A stretch of 64,000 nt of DNA from Orthonyx spaldingii. Taxonomy: Eukaryota; Chordata; Aves; Passeriformes; Orthonychidae. Positions 13,301 to 26,750 of this stretch are shown here, piece by piece. The notes under the pieces are model-generated. The model made no database searches, was not told where the DNA came from, and was given only the letters and a program-made list of their open reading frames with translations. Position 1 is the stretch's first letter, and every line of letters starts with the position of its first letter. Both the position numbers and the translations under genes were made by a program. The stretch spans positions 5,721-69,720 of the forward strand of contig VZTJ01002478.1 in assembly GCA_013397795.1 (NCBI GenBank), given 5' to 3'.

Positions 13301-15727
13301 TAGAAAAGAGTTTCCTCTTAGTGATTCAGATAAAGCACCTTTCCTACATGAATATTAGTCTTTGTATAGAAGGGTTTAGTCAAGGAAAAAATACCTCGAA
13401 ATGCAGAGAGCCTTAAAATATTACCACTGGAAGTGTGCCAGCCAGTTTACAGGCTAGAAAGTAATATAAATGTTTCACAAATGATAAGTAAGAACCAAAG
13501 AGACAGTATAGTGATTATTGCCTATAATCAATATAAGGATCAACTACGAACTGTCCTGGATATCAGTGAGACTGGTTACTACCCAAAGCTTCCTGCTGCA
13601 CTTTGTCTGAAGGGTGGCTTTTTCAGGAGAATTTCAAAAGTGCTCCCAAGGTCCCTGCCTCTTTCACGGGCTAGCTGAGAGATTCAATAAGCCGAGAATG
13701 TAAGGGAAGTTCTGTTATGTTATGGGAGGAAAACATTGAGTCTGTAGTAAAGAAGAATCCAAGTAACAGACCTACAGTTATGTAAAATTCTGATATATTT
13801 ATTGTAACTTACTTTGGAATAGCCACTGTGTGTGTGAGTCAAAAATCAGCTGTTATATTGTCAGGTTTATCTTTAATATAAGTTTGTGCATAGTATGGCA
13901 GAATCTGTACTAAATAACACCGAGGGCATGAGGAAGTAGAACAAGGAAGTTTGTTGTTTGACTTGCATATAACAACTATTTTACAAGAGCTGTTCCATGT
14001 CTATTGTTCAAATGCCTAAATATAATGTATTAATACACAATGATACTTTGTGTTATTAATGATAACAATTATGTAATTGACATTTTGCACTTGAAATACA
14101 TAAAGATGGGTTATTTGAAGTCATGATCTTTTAAACACGGGTAAATTTTTTTCTGAAAATTTAGTGTATGTTAGGTCCAGATTATGGCATGTCATTTAAC
14201 CCGCAATCTGTATTTTTCATTCTATCTGAATATCCTAATAGCACTTTTAATGATTTCTAAATTATTAACAGAATGTACAGTTTTGATTTGTGCATATAGT
14301 TTTACTGTTTGAATGCAAGTCGCTCAAACTACCTCTGTAAATTTGTATATTGCAAAAACTTGTCCCATCTAGCGTCATTTCTGTCATCATTTTGGGATGC
14401 TACTCAGTACAGAGGTCTACAGCTCAGCAGAGCTCAAAGAAATTACAAGCTGAGGGCAAAAGAAGAAAGGACTGCAGTTTTGCCTGTTACTTTTTTTGAG
14501 TTCTTTGTGCATCAGTGGTGAGCTTGAGCAAATACTGAAGAACTTCAAAACAAGACAAATTTGTACACTAATAACAAGTGTACTAGAGGAGCAGCTTGTC
14601 CTTATGGAGCTGGTGATGTTTAAAAGTCATGAAAACTGAGAAAGAGAAGAAAAACCTTGCTGGATACCACTGTCTCCACTAGCTCTCAAAGTTTTGTTGT
14701 TTTTTTTTTTGTGGGGGAAGTTTTTTAGAAATTCAGTAATTCTGACTATATAGTTAATGGGCATTGAATGATCCTTGCATAAAGCTAACTGGAGTGATTC
14801 CTATGAAAAACTACCACTGTATGTACCTCTATCAGAAGTGAGTTTGCTGCTGCTGCTGTCTTCTACAATTTATTATGGTAAATCTGTAAAGCAGAGTGGA
14901 GTGATTCAATGTCTTTTGCCTGATACCGTGCAGCTTTGCTGGCCAAGCGCAGGAGGAAGATACTATACTTTCTTTCTGTCAGAAACATCCAGAGGGTGCA
15001 CACTAAATCCATTGCTGTGAGAAACTGGAGTAACTCTTTCCTAAGAGATTGTAATGAGTATGGACTACATTAATGTCCCTCAGTTCCTCCTTTTCTATGT
15101 CTTCCGGAACACAGATGTCAGATTTTTGACAGAGCTGTGTATTAGGGTCAGTGGAGGAAATGCTGAAGAAGATAGGCTGCTCATCCAGTCCTGACTGACT
15201 TAGTAATTAAAAAGAAAAAAACCCCTCATCTTAGAAAACTGAGATAATTGCTTAGCTGTGGTGGGATCCAAATTAATAGTAATATCTCAGCTAGTTACTG
15301 AAAGGTTGCAGCTGTAAAACTTCTGCTGTTTGGTGACACTGTTACAACTTCTAGAGGAAATTGGTTTATAGAAAGAGTTGCTTATTTTGAAGTAAGATAG
15401 AAAACCAAAAAAAGTTAATTATGTATGAAAATTATTTTTTAAAAAACAAGTAACTCTGAAGTCACAGAGAAAAAATTGAAACTATCCTTCTGAAGATATA
15501 AATTTTACATTTTTAAAGAAGGAAATATTATATGAAAAGAGAAAGGAATTTGACACAATTAAGTATGGATATGCATTGATTTATTTAGAAATGAAAATTA
15601 ATTGAAATTTTGTTTAAACAATACTGTTTGCAATGTAAAACAAGAACATACCTTGGCACATATACGTGACTTACCTCAGTACTTTTGTTGATTTTAGTTA
15701 GAATTCTGAAAGGCTTGTCTCCTTGGT

Positions 15728-15990
15728 TGTGGGAAAGCATAGCCTCAGCTTAGATGGGTTTCAGCTGTGCAACATCTACCTGAATAAGTTTCAGCTGTGG
15801 CCCTGGGTGGGACAGCTAAGTTGGCCAATCGTGGTGTGGGGAGGAGCAAGTTACGTGGGTAGTATAAAAGGTTGTGTTGTGAGAGGTGAGGCTGATGATG
15901 GAGCAGTTCATGCTGTTGTGGTCTGCCTGTATTCCTGGTGTTGGTTGTGTGAGTGCTGTCATCACTTGGTTATGTTTTCCTTTTAAGGGT
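15728..15990 (+). mobile_element. Promoter-like block, candidate solo LTR (unclassified)
   Basis: This GC-richer island in AT-rich surroundings has a compact promoter layout. A CCAAT box at 15825-15829 lies 34 bases upstream of a clean TATAAAAG at 15863-15870. The element GTTTCAGCTGTG occurs twice, 30 bases apart (15758-15769 and 15788-15799), like duplicated enhancer units in a U3 region. The block can be read as starting with TGTGGG at 15728, as LTRs start with TG. I cannot find a convincing CA end, a target-site duplication or a primer-binding site, and no retroviral coding sequence adjoins it. A solo LTR of an avian endogenous retrovirus is the best guess. A genuine TATA promoter inside the intron is the alternative. 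Confidence 0.42.
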
Positions 15991-16611
15991 TGAACTGAGA
16001 AAAAGTGCAGTGTTCTTTCTTTTGAGGATGGTTGTCGCTGCTTTTATTTTTTAAGTGAACAGGAGGAATTCTATAAATACATCAGGAGTGAGCTACACTG
16101 GCAGGCAGATTGTAAGGGCTACTTCAAACATGATTGAAATACTACATTCTCTGAAGGGTAAGAGATATAGATAGATAATATTTATCTGAAGGCTTGAAAT
16201 GAAAAATATAGTGAAACTTCTGCATAGTTCTGTAGTTAAATATAAGGAAGTTAGTTATATAACTTCAAGAAAAAAAGTTTGCAACAATACTGAAGAGAAT
16301 ACTCAGTGAATATAATAATTCTTGAGAACTGCTAATTTGATGCTTCCAGATAGCTGTCTCTGGAATTATTGCTTAATCAGTCAGCCACACAGAAGTCTAG
16401 TTAGGACTTAGTGCCTGCATTTTGTCCCACTGAATATAGTGGTGGCATCTAGATAAAACCGGAGCATGAATAATTACAAAATAATCAGACAGTTGTACAA
16501 AATCTGTTTGATTATTACCTTACTCTTATACCAGGATATTCTCTGAGAACTCTAAAACTTGTAGTCCATTTAAACTGCTCAGATATCTGGTAGCCTGCAC
16601 TGGAAAAATCA

Positions 16612-16627
16612 GTTAGCATATGCTAAC
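16612..16627. repeat. 16-base perfect palindrome
   Basis: GTTAGCATATGCTAAC reads identically on both strands. It contains an NdeI-type CATATG core and could be a dimeric factor site or simply chance. Symmetry stops immediately outside it. Confidence 0.85.
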
Positions 16628-19600
16628 AGTGTTTATGTTCCACTAACTCAGAAACTGCCAAGGACCTGCCTGTGTTGACCTGGTATATCAGTTTTGTCAT
16701 TAGTAGCATCTAAGACCTTTTTTGTTATCCCTCCTGCTAATGTCATGTGCTAAGATTTCAGGAGAAATGAGCAAGAGTATGGGAAAAATTCTAGCCCCAC
16801 TAAAATTCTAACTTCTTTAAAGCTGAACTCATTTACTAATTGTTTTTCTCCTATAGTGAACTTAATATGGACCAAAGATGAACTGTTTTGATCTATTTGT
16901 ATTAACATTACAGCAGATTGCAAAGCTGCAGGATGTTTGAGTGTGGTACACTAAGTGGCAGTTCTGGTGGATAATATGTCACTATCTTCCATCTTAACTA
17001 TTTTCCTTCATGTTTTCCAGTTCCAGCTCTCCTTCATTTCTCTTTCTTCTCCAGGGTTAGCTTGCTCAAACAAAATGACAATAAAGTTAGAAAAATCAGA
17101 GGAAATAATACTGTCTGTTCATTTGAAAGTGTCAATCCAGACATCTGGGATTACTTTTCATGCATTCAGGCAGAGAGATCAATCAGCAGTAGCCAGGTTT
17201 TGCTGCCATAGTGTTCTGTTTCCCGTCCAGATTCTATTCTGCTAAAACCACAAATGCATATTGTGCTATTATTTTCTTTGTAGGAAGAAATAAAGTGTCT
17301 GGAATGCCATTATAAGTTTCCTGGGAACTTGGGAAAATATATATTTTTTTCAGAGAAGCGTACACTTGCCTAGTTTTCATTTTTTCTTAATAAGTTAACT
17401 GAGTAGGAAGAAGACTTGCTGGCTTACCCATTAAAGAAGAGATGACACTTATGACAAATGATGGATATTTTTGTATAGTAAAAGGGTTTAGGAAGCGTAC
17501 TGAAGTTTTTGGTTTTTCTTTTTTCTAAGTATACCTTGCAGGAGTAAAACTTTTCTCCTTGAAAGAGAAAGACAGGTGACAAATTTGATCAGTCTTTTGT
17601 AGCTCTTTGTTCTGTAAAAAAGAATGGGAGATGCCTAATGTTTTCAGGTTTTGATCCAAAGAGAGATGTCTGAGTTGTGAATTGACATTGTTCTTGCAAG
17701 TATTCATCCTAGAACTACCTTATACAAAATCAAGACTCAACTCCTATGAAAGGTTAGTCTATTTATCTAAAGAAAGAAAACTGAAGAATGCAAAAACATG
17801 TAATAGAAGAAGCAACTGGAAAAGCTAAATGTTTCTCAAAAAGCTACTCTAGAAAGCAAAATACTTAATCCTTAATTGATTGAAAGTAAAGTCAGACTGT
17901 ATTGCAGCAATCTGTATTGCTGCTTGTAGGTAAAGCCAGCCTTGCTGAGCTGATGGAATACTAATCATCATGACGAGCAACAGTCCCACTTCTCTCTATG
18001 CCCTCCTGATTTATTCACCTTTTTTTGCACCTCATCTTCCCCCCCACCTCCATCTGAAATCAGGAAATGGGAAGGAAAGGTGGAACTTAATTATGATTAT
18101 AGATTCTGGTCACAACAGTATTTATTCAAAAAGACATATCAAATACCCTTTTTCAGCTACTCAGAATGTCAGCAAGGGATGAACAAATACATTTTTATTC
18201 TTTCTGGTTTACGGTCTTGCAAATCTTTTGTGATCATGGCTTTTAACAAAATAGAAGGGAAGTTCCTCATATTCATCTTTCTAACAGCAAAGATGGGATT
18301 CTTTTCATACTTGTGTCAGTAACTTTAAACTTGTAAATATAGCTATGTCTCTTTAGTCAATGTTTACGTGATTAGAGAGAGTTAAAGTGTGGAATTTCAA
18401 GGGGGATGGTGGTGGTAAATGAAAGTTTGACAGTAATGAAACTCCTTCATGTTGTCTAGATGCAGTGTGATTGATATAATATCTAGTCCTGTTAGCAGAA
18501 TTTCTTTTAGCTCTGAAGTCTGAATTACTGTTGGGGAGATGTGTTTTTGAACTGTTTTGTCTTGAATGTATTGCCCATAATTCTGATAGATTTCTTAGTG
18601 GTTGGGATTTTTTGCCTATTAATTGTACACAAAAGACTTTGTTTAGTATTCATTCTAATTTAAATAAGTGCATGCTACCATTACTAGTAAATATAATCTT
18701 GTCTCTATAGAATGTTTTAAAAATATGTGCTATATAGTCTCAGAAGTTTTGTTCTGCCTTTGGGAGTAAATTGGGAAGTTCAGTCAGCAGAGCTTCCTTT
18801 CTCAGAGGACATAGCAGGCATTGATAATGTACTGTGGGCTGTAATTCTGTAGTGCCATCAGACTGCAGACTGACAGCAGTCTCTTGGGTACAAGTTGCAA
18901 TGCTTTCCCAGTGAAGTGACTGATATCTTTAGAAGGTGTGTTTGATTTCAAAGGACATTTTATTTTTCTTTAAAGATGAAAACAAGCTTGACTTTTCTAA
19001 TGCATAGTTATGACTGTATTATAACAGTGAATAAAATTAGTACTGTAGGAGATTTATTGTTTGAACTTAGTTAACTTCATCGTGATTTCAATGTATTTGC
19101 TACACAATTAAATTGGTTTTTTTGTAAACAGAATAGGCTGCCTGCTTTCTATTAATATGAATTGAGACCAAAGTCAGAAAATTTGGGGTTAAAATATTCT
19201 ATCATTTTGGGCATTTTTAAAAACGTGCTTAAACTATCCTATAGGCAGATTTTATTAAGAATTGAAAGACGTGGGAATTTCAGTTAATATTTCACTATTA
19301 TCTTAATTGTTCTCTAAATGTAAGGGGTCTTGTAGGTGGGAAAGACAAGGAAACATTGTTTTAGTTGCAAATACTGTTTGTTATAATGCACATCTGTTAA
19401 TAGCTATGGGATATATTTCATAAATACTTTCATAAATAATTTTATTTGCAACTTAAGAAATTTCAATGGACTGACACACAATTGGACACCTATAAACTAA
19501 ACAAATCTGAGTGTCTTAGAAACCAATGCACTTGTCTGCTTTTTTTTTACCGTAGCTGAGACAAAGCAAAAAATAAATCAGTTTTACATAAATTTTCCAA

Positions 19601-20169
19601 GTTTGTTTTTTTTTAATCTATAATATCATGGGTCATGTTACCTCATTACAATAACATCACCTGTTTAAAAAATGGGGTTTTTTAGAGGGAAAAACACCCC
19701 AAACCAAGATTTACCTTGGCACTTTTTCTTAAATTATATTCTTCTTTATTAGGCACATAATGTTTCATCATGCTTGTTTTGTCATGTGACAGCAGGGCTA
19801 GTGATTCTGTATTAGTGACATCAAGCTTTATACCAGGTCTTGAGCAGCTGGACTTTATTTTCAGCAAGTATTTGTTAAGGTGTTTTGGAAAACTTTTCTC
19901 TTTCAAAAGGAAATATCTACAAATTCTTTTTGCTTAAAAATCTTTTATTTCTATATCTGTTCTCTGTGAAGCAAAAACACTTCAAAATGGAGAACTGCTG
20001 GAATGCATTAGTCTCAGTTCTCTATAACCTTTCTCAATTATGTTTTGACATTCAGCATCCAGCTAGAGACCAAGCTCCTATGTATCCTACTGGTATTTTC
20101 ACCTTCACAGAAAAGAATAACCTGTGTCAGACCTATGCATCCTCCTAGCTTTTTGCTATTTCTGTTTAT

Positions 20170-20265
20170 TGTTTTTGGGTGGGGTTGGTTTGGTTTTGTT
20201 TGGTTGGGATTGGATTTTTTTGTGTGTGTGTTTTAGTTTGGTTTGGTTTTTTTGGGTGGGTTGAC
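20170..20265 (+). repeat. T/G-rich low-complexity tract (TTTGG-like)
   Basis: Over about 95 bases the plus strand is almost only T and G, with loosely repeated GGTTTGG and TTTGGGTGGG units and a short (TG)n run. The strand bias is extreme. It resembles degenerate telomere-like or simple-repeat sequence but has no exact TTAGGG array. Similar tracts occur near 29.64 and 40.0 kb, and the complementary A/C-rich type near 31.3 and 56.9 kb. Confidence 0.75.
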
Positions 20266-20577
20266 TAAAATGAAGAGAAACTATTCTGGCTTTTCAAAGC
20301 TTGGTCATAAAATAATATTTATAATATTTACTGTTAACTTCTGTATGGCAACTGCTCCAAAAAAATGAGCAGCAAAGCATAAGAAGAAAGAAGATGAGGA
20401 TAAATGAAATAGCTATTAAATAATCATTCATTAGAGGAAATCAGAATGTGGTCTAGTAAGTACTGGTTGCAGTGTAAACAGCTAGGATTGAATACATTAA
20501 AATCTGAGAATGAGGAATCTATATTCTGATAGTTAAAACACTTGTTCTACTCTTTCAGAACCAGATAATCACTGTTA

Positions 20578-20609
20578 TTTTTTTTATTTTTTTTTTTTTT
20601 TTTTTTTTT
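20578..20609 (+). repeat. Long poly(T) tract
   Basis: About 30 bases are T with a single A interruption. The ambiguous base N at 20646 lies just downstream, so this is a likely point of reduced sequence accuracy. Confidence 0.8.
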
Positions 20610-20645
20610 GTTTCCTTGGGTATAAAAATTTTCTTATGGCACTTT

Positions 20646-20646
20646 N
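20646..20646. other. Single ambiguous base (N)
   Basis: This is the only non-ACGT symbol noticed in the window, in the context ACTTTNACGC. It sits 37 bases after a long poly(T) tract and is best read as an assembly or consensus uncertainty rather than biology. Confidence 0.97.
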
Positions 20647-23600
20647 ACGCTGGGAATGAAGAATTTCTTGTTGCAGCTATATTAAGCTTCTCTGTTTCTT
20701 TGTATGTGAAAATCCTAAATAGAGACTATAAGGATACCAGTCTGCTCTCTATGCAAAATATTTAGTCTCATTTTCAGCTAGAGCTATTTCTAGAATGAGA
20801 GAAGAACTCGAAAGATCTCTTCACTCTAGGTTTAATATGGTGTTCAGTTTTGTCGTAAAAGCTGATTTGTCTTGACACATAGCTAAGCAGGAATGTATAC
20901 TATTTCCTCAGCAAGAAGAAAGCAGTAGAGTCTTAATTGAAAGATGAAAACATGGAAAGAAATAGTATGTTCAAGACGTTTCAATTGGCTGAAGTTTATC
21001 AGTCACTAACTAATTTTTAGTTACTTATTCTAAAATAAATGCATGTATTTTTTTATTCTTGTCACTTTATTGCCATGCTACAAGAATAGAAGTTCCTACT
21101 TAGGACTCTGATCTTTAATTTGATTAATAGAAACTTCTTTAAATGATCTGCACTACGTCCCTTAAAATTGTCTTTTCAATTAAAATGCCATTTTTCTCCT
21201 TGTGATTGTGAAGAAAACATAAAAATCAGTTTGAAGTTCTGACTGGGCTTCTTTCCAGATGTGTGTGATTACACTGCCAGAGTTAACTCGAATTTCTTTA
21301 GAGGTCAGAGCCAAGTACACAGTCCTGGAAGCTGTAACAGTGTATATATCCACAGTGGTCAGGATTATCTGCATCTTCTGTCAAAATCAAATGTCCCTCT
21401 GTTTTGTTTTGTTACTCTAGGTGATGAATTAAAAGCAAAAGTTTCAGTAGTGTGGGAATCATGACAAGTAAAAGGAAAGGTATTCACTGGCATTTCTGAG
21501 CAACAGCATTTGTAATAGATTGTTTCTATAATCTAGATCTGTGGACTAGCAAGCAACTGTCTTTTTACAAGTCTTATTCTTCATGTAGTCTCCTCTCATG
21601 CATTTCAAAAGAAGTTGGATTATTTTTTCTTCCATTCAAAAGATTTGTGTCTCTAGCTATCCATGTTGATCTATAGCCAACCTCTGTTCAATACACCACC
21701 TAAGCAGTGTTCCATAGTGTTACATTTTCAGAGATGCAGAGGTCCTTCTGCTGCAATTTTCACTTATTTCACTGACCTGCAATCATTTATCTCTGAAAGT
21801 TTATATAGACAGTGCCAGCATTAGTAATTTCCAGGAGATTTGCACTGCAGCATAATAAACATATGAAAGTGCAATCACTGTCCTATAATCGTTGAACAAG
21901 GTGGGGGTTTTTTTCTTCAGTTACTACATTCAGAAGTCCGTTTTTGCTCTCAGTATATTTAACATGTTTTTCAACACTAGGGGGAAAAACTGAAATTGTG
22001 CCTATTTTAAAATGAAAAAAAAAAAAAAGTTATTACTGAATTGCAGTCATGCACTTCAAACTTTTTGAAAGAAGAAGGAGGGACATCCAAGGCAGAGTCA
22101 GAAGCTTAACATTTTTATAGTAGAAAGCTGTGAAACAGAAACCTGTACCAGAGAAGATAGAGGAAATGCTCATAAAAAGTAGGGAAGTTATCTATAAAGT
22201 TTATGGGGATTATGTTTTCTTGGTTTAAGAACTGGTACATTTGCTAGTTTCCACATGGTAAGATGTATGGAACATAGAGACAACTTTCAGTTTATTAAAC
22301 ACAGTTTTATAATGTCTAAAAGAGCTGTCATATCTGGGAAAATGTTTTCGTGCAGATAAAGGAGAGATCAGTTAAAATTGGTTGTATTATTATTTAGAAG
22401 ATTAATTTATCAAATCCAATATTCACTGCTTGTTGTGTAACTTGACAGTAATTAGGATGATGAAGTAAAAAAATAAAGTAAAAATGTGTTTGCATTCTGC
22501 CAGTGATTATTAAATCGTTACATTTTTAAAGTATTTGTTTGTTTACAGCTGTATAATATACCTTATAAACTCCAAACAATTATATCTATATAGGCAGCTT
22601 GAAAATTACTGCAATTTTGCAAGACCACTTGTAAGGACTCTAAGGTGGTTGGCTGGCAAAGTGGTTTAGGCCCAGAGCTGTGTATCTACATCAGCTGGAA
22701 TCTGTGCCCACTTTAAGGAGAACTTTAAATGAGAAAATAGAACAGCTTCTGTTAACCTGTGGGAATTCAAAGGAAAAGGGCAACCTGAGAAGCTGGAGTA
22801 ACTAGCCAATGCAAGGTGCGACTTACCTTATCAATTTATGGAAATGCGGCTTACTTATGAAAATGAATTTTATTAGTTGCACTAGAGAACTTGGTGGGAA
22901 TATTGAAGGGATAACCACTATCAAATGGAAAACAATACTAAGCAGATTAGACAGTTTTAGACTTGAAAGAGGACTAAATTCCAGCAGAAGTCTGTCAGTG
23001 TATTTGAAGTAACCTAATAGTAAAGACAGATGAGGATTGAGTAGCGTATTTTTTTAAGATTTCATAATAAATAGATTACTGAAGATGGTGGGTAGAATAT
23101 TTTCAATAAAGTGCTTGGGACAGAAGTCAAATTAGAAGTAGCTGAGGACCAGAATAAGGAAGTCCTGTCTGTAGTAATTGTAAAGCTTTAATGATTTTAG
23201 GTGAGAGAGATAGATGGATTATTAATATGGAAGCTAACTAGGATTATGATTGCTTTTATTTTCTTAAAAAAGAGGATTTAAACCTTATGTGAAAGGTGAG
23301 GAGAAGAATAAAAGTGAGAGCTAATTATGGAAGACAAAGATAAGACTTATCACAGAAATGACTATAGCATTGTGTTTCTAATTTTGACTGGGATCTTTGA
23401 AACGAAGTATGTTTCATGTCAGGATGAGCAGTCACCATCTAAAGCATGTTAATAGCAGGAGTACTCTCAGCAAACATTCTGATGGAGACTTTTTTAAGCT
23501 AAATGATGTGATACAGCAGTAATTTTTGAGTAACAGACAGAACTTATAGAAAATTCAAATAAATGCTTTATTATTGAATATTTGCCAGGAGTTAGCACTA

Positions 23601-26039
23601 ATGGAGGAAACCTGATATTCACCAGTTAATTTTCCTGTCAAAGTAAGCTACACTGTGGTGCTTCATCTTCAAAATGGACAACAACTCTCTGGAGCATTGT
23701 CTCTTTACACTTCTGGAAAATAAGTAAATAGTGTGTAACTGTGACTGAAGCTCAAGGCACTTCCTTGAGAAGGCTGTTAGATTTTCTATTTTTTTTTCTG
23801 ATTTTTGGATCCTGGGCTTGGAAACATGAGGTGAATTCCAGATGCCTGGAATAGTAATTGTGAATGAATCTCAAATTATCATGTGGTCAAAAGGTTGATT
23901 TTGATTAGAAAAGGTTTTCTTAAAACTTGAAGTGAGCCCTTTTCTGCTGGAATCCAGAAACCAGTTTTATTGCTAGTTGCTTCTATTACATGTTTATAAA
24001 TTTAAGATATTTTCTTAACAGAGTTGATGTATAGCAAGTATTATATATATAGCATAATTTACATAATATATTTGTATTACTACTTGTCCTCTTATTTTAA
24101 ATAATACATGATGTTACACATAGTAAGAGAAAAAGTGCAGTATAAAAAATATAAGCAACCTGAAATGCTCAAATCGAGCTGAAAGATTTTTGATTAAATG
24201 CTTGAGAGGGTATTAATTTTCTCTGCATGCTTCTGTATAACTCCATTTTTTTACTGGCAGTTAGAGAAAAACAGAAAGATCCTTTCAGCCAGTATCTGTA
24301 TGTTCTCTCTTGGATCTTTTGGCTTTGACAAGTAAAAAGATACATCTGAGCCAGGGACCCTGTAACATCGGGGCTAATGGAACCTGAAGAATTGGAGATA
24401 ATGAATCAATAAATATACCAAATAACAAAACTGTTATCATGCCAGGATTTTCATTGCAGTGTGCTTTCTCCTTGGCAAGTAGCCATGGTCATACTGGGTC
24501 CATGCCTGGTACTTTTGTTATTCCCTATCATGTATCTCTAGAGGAATTAATGTGACAGCTCAATACTGGATAAATAATGAGACCCATATTAATCAGTTAT
24601 GATCTTTTGTAATAAAGCTTCGGTGTGTATCAGTTAATATTTTATGATTTTTTTCCTTAGAATATAAGGATCCTTTCTCACTGGGGCATTTTACAGGTAT
24701 GGCATAATCTAACCCATTCAGCACAGAATCAAATATGTAATAGTGTTTACAATATTATTACAACATATGTTACCAATTTCAGTAGCACATCCTGCACTGA
24801 CACACTTGCACATAACTTCCAAGAAAAGAAAGAGACTTGTACTGGTTCAGTCTGTATCTCACAGGTCTCATCTCCTGATTTGCGTATCTAAAATACCTGT
24901 TTTCAGGGAGTATCTAGCACAGCTGCCAGGGCATAGAAATTAACATATGGGAAAAACCAAGTTTTGTACATTTGTTGACTGTGTAAGTGAATGTCAGTCT
25001 TTACACCAGTCTGGGGCAGATACTTCTGTATTTCCTTAAGAGGAGAACTAGAAGGATTTAAGTAAAGATTGAGATGGAGGAAAAGCAAATAAGGTTTGGT
25101 CTTGCCACATTCTGGAGTACAAAAGGGAAGCCTGGCTGTGCTACAATTCTGTCCAGCAAATGAATTATTCACTGTTATATGCTGCTTACATTTTGTGACT
25201 CATATTTGGTCTTTCTCTATCCCTGTCCTCCTTTCCCACTATGCCTAAGAACTGGTGAAAATGGAAAGTGATGTTATTTTTGAGCATATAAATATACTTC
25301 AAAAAAAAAAAAAAGCAGACTGTCAGTGTGATATGTTCTGACACCGTAGGATGTAGAGTGATTTTTAAATGAGAACCTCTGAATAGTTTAGAACTATATA
25401 TTCTTCAAGAATGGTATTTCTTGAAGGGGTTGAAACTTGAATTTTTTCTTAAGTTATGAGGATTGAGTCAGGTGATATTTTATAATGTACAAGTAACAAT
25501 GACTTCCCGTATAATTTAGGTTGGGGTTTTTTGGAAGGGGGAGGAAGGAGGGAGGAGAGAAATATTTAAAGATCTAATGATTGTTTTGTCACTGTTGACA
25601 TGCCCGAGGACTCCAAAGCTTACTGATTCTGTAGACTGATTGTCTTTTTAAACCTTCATAATCTTTAAATGCTTTAGGTCTGAGAAGAAGACACCAGTTG
25701 CAGATATTGTTATATCAGTCACAGAGGAATGTAGTGACAAATACTGACTGTATGCAATTTTGTTAAGGTAATTTGCTTCTTTCACAGATAAAATTTGAAA
25801 TGTATTTCAGGCATGACACTTAATGTTCTTAGTACACAACTTTGGTACACTTATGCAGCAAAATATGCATTCAGCACTATACAAGGTTATCATGGACTGA
25901 TGCAACCAGTAAAAGAAATTAATTTTGGGAGTTTCTGCTAAATATTGGGTTCCCTTACAGTTCAAAAATGTTTAAAATTAGTATTACATATTAGTGTTAA
26001 GGCAATAAAGTAGTTCAGTGAAGCACCTACGCTACTGTA

Positions 26040-26386
26040 TCTAAGAATCTGCAGCATCTTGCAGTTGACCTTGTTGAACTTTGTGAGATTGCCATGGGAC
26101 CACTTCTCAAGCTTGTGCAGATCCATTTGGATGTTATTTCATTCTTCAGGCCTGTCAGCTGCACCACTGAGCTTGGTGTTGTCTGCAGACGTGCTGACAG
26201 TACACTCAGTTCCATGGAAAGAATGATTGATTGAATCCCACATTGATGAAGACATTAGACAGTACTGGTCCCAGTATGCAGCCCTGAGGGACACAACCCA
26301 TTACTGATCTTCTTCTGGACACTGAGCCGTTCACCACCACCTGCTGGATGTAACCATCCAGCCAGTATCTTGTCCACCAAATAGTC
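26040..26386 (-). mobile_element. CR1 LINE remnant, outer copy, left part (reverse transcriptase region)
   Basis: Read on the minus strand, this is the later part of the CR1 ORF2 reverse transcriptase. The frame at 26206-26388 shows the conserved stretch around the PQG motif (CVPQGCILGPV), preceded by a WLDGYIQQVVVNGS-type segment. The nucleotide sequence also follows the antisense CR1 pattern (GTTGAACTTTGTGAGATTG, then CTTGGTGTTGTCTGCAGAC). Downstream of the PQG frame, reading is broken by frameshifts and stops, so the copy is dead. The segment ends abruptly at 26386, where a younger CR1 has inserted, and resumes at 26751. The left end is a diverged boundary I can place only to within some tens of bases. 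Confidence 0.93.
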
Positions 26387-26750
26387 ACAGAATCATAGAA
26401 TGGTTTGGGTTGGAATGGACCTTAGAGATCATCTAGTTCCAAGCCCTGTGGCAGGGGCAAGGACACCTTTCACAAGGCCAGGTTGCTCAGAACCTTGCCC
26501 AATCTGGATTTTAACATTTCCAGGGATGGGGCATTTATTTACAACTGCTCTGGGCAACCTGTTCCTGTGTCTTACCATTGTTACAGTAAAGAATTTCTTC
26601 CTAATATCTAATCTAAACCTACCCTCTTTCAGTTTAAGGCATTGTTCCATCACTGTGTGCATGTGTAAAAAGTCCCTCTTCTAGCTCTCTCATAGGCTTC
26701 TCTTAGATGCTGAAAGACCCCATTAAGGTCACCCTGGAGGCTGAACAACG
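26387..26750 (-). mobile_element. CR1 LINE 3' end, 5'-truncated, nested in an older CR1
   Basis: The left edge carries the CR1 3' terminus in antisense (ACAGAATCATAGAATGG), followed by the hallmark antisense 3' UTR text: GGTTTGGGTTGGAATGGACC, the TAAAGAATTTCTTCCTAAT block, and AAAAAGTCCCTCTT. The right edge stops at GCTGAACAACG, so about 360 bases of 3' end are present, the usual 5'-truncated form of CR1. It splits an older CR1 in two: the sequence on either side is contiguous in the CR1 reverse transcriptase. The flanks share only the two bases TC (end of the left flank and start of the right), in line with the very short or absent target duplications of CR1. No coding capacity remains. Confidence 0.95.

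Larger units (their letters stand above)
1111..15727. other. AT-rich non-coding stretch, probably intronic
   Basis: No coding exon, RNA gene or recognisable transposon is supported here. The open frames are all short, have no recognisable motifs and lie among many stops. Visible small-scale features are homopolymer runs (T22 at 6863-6884, G10 at 6807-6816), a G-rich cluster near 2869-2891, an 11-bp hairpin at 10283-10314 and a short direct repeat (AACTTGAATTTTATG at 1646-1660 and 1676-1690). Regulatory elements or heavily decayed repeats may be present but cannot be seen without alignment to other birds. Confidence 0.7.
15991..26039. other. AT-rich non-coding stretch, probably intronic
   Basis: No gene or recognisable transposon is supported. 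The stretch holds a perfect 16-base palindrome at 16612-16627, a T/G-rich low-complexity tract at 20170-20265, and a long T run near 20578-20609 followed by the window's only ambiguous base at 20646. Open frames are short, lack motifs and overlap on both strands, as expected by chance. Confidence 0.7.

Noticed and set aside
20170..20265. Interstitial telomere repeat
   Set aside because: T/G-rich but without tandem TTAGGG units.
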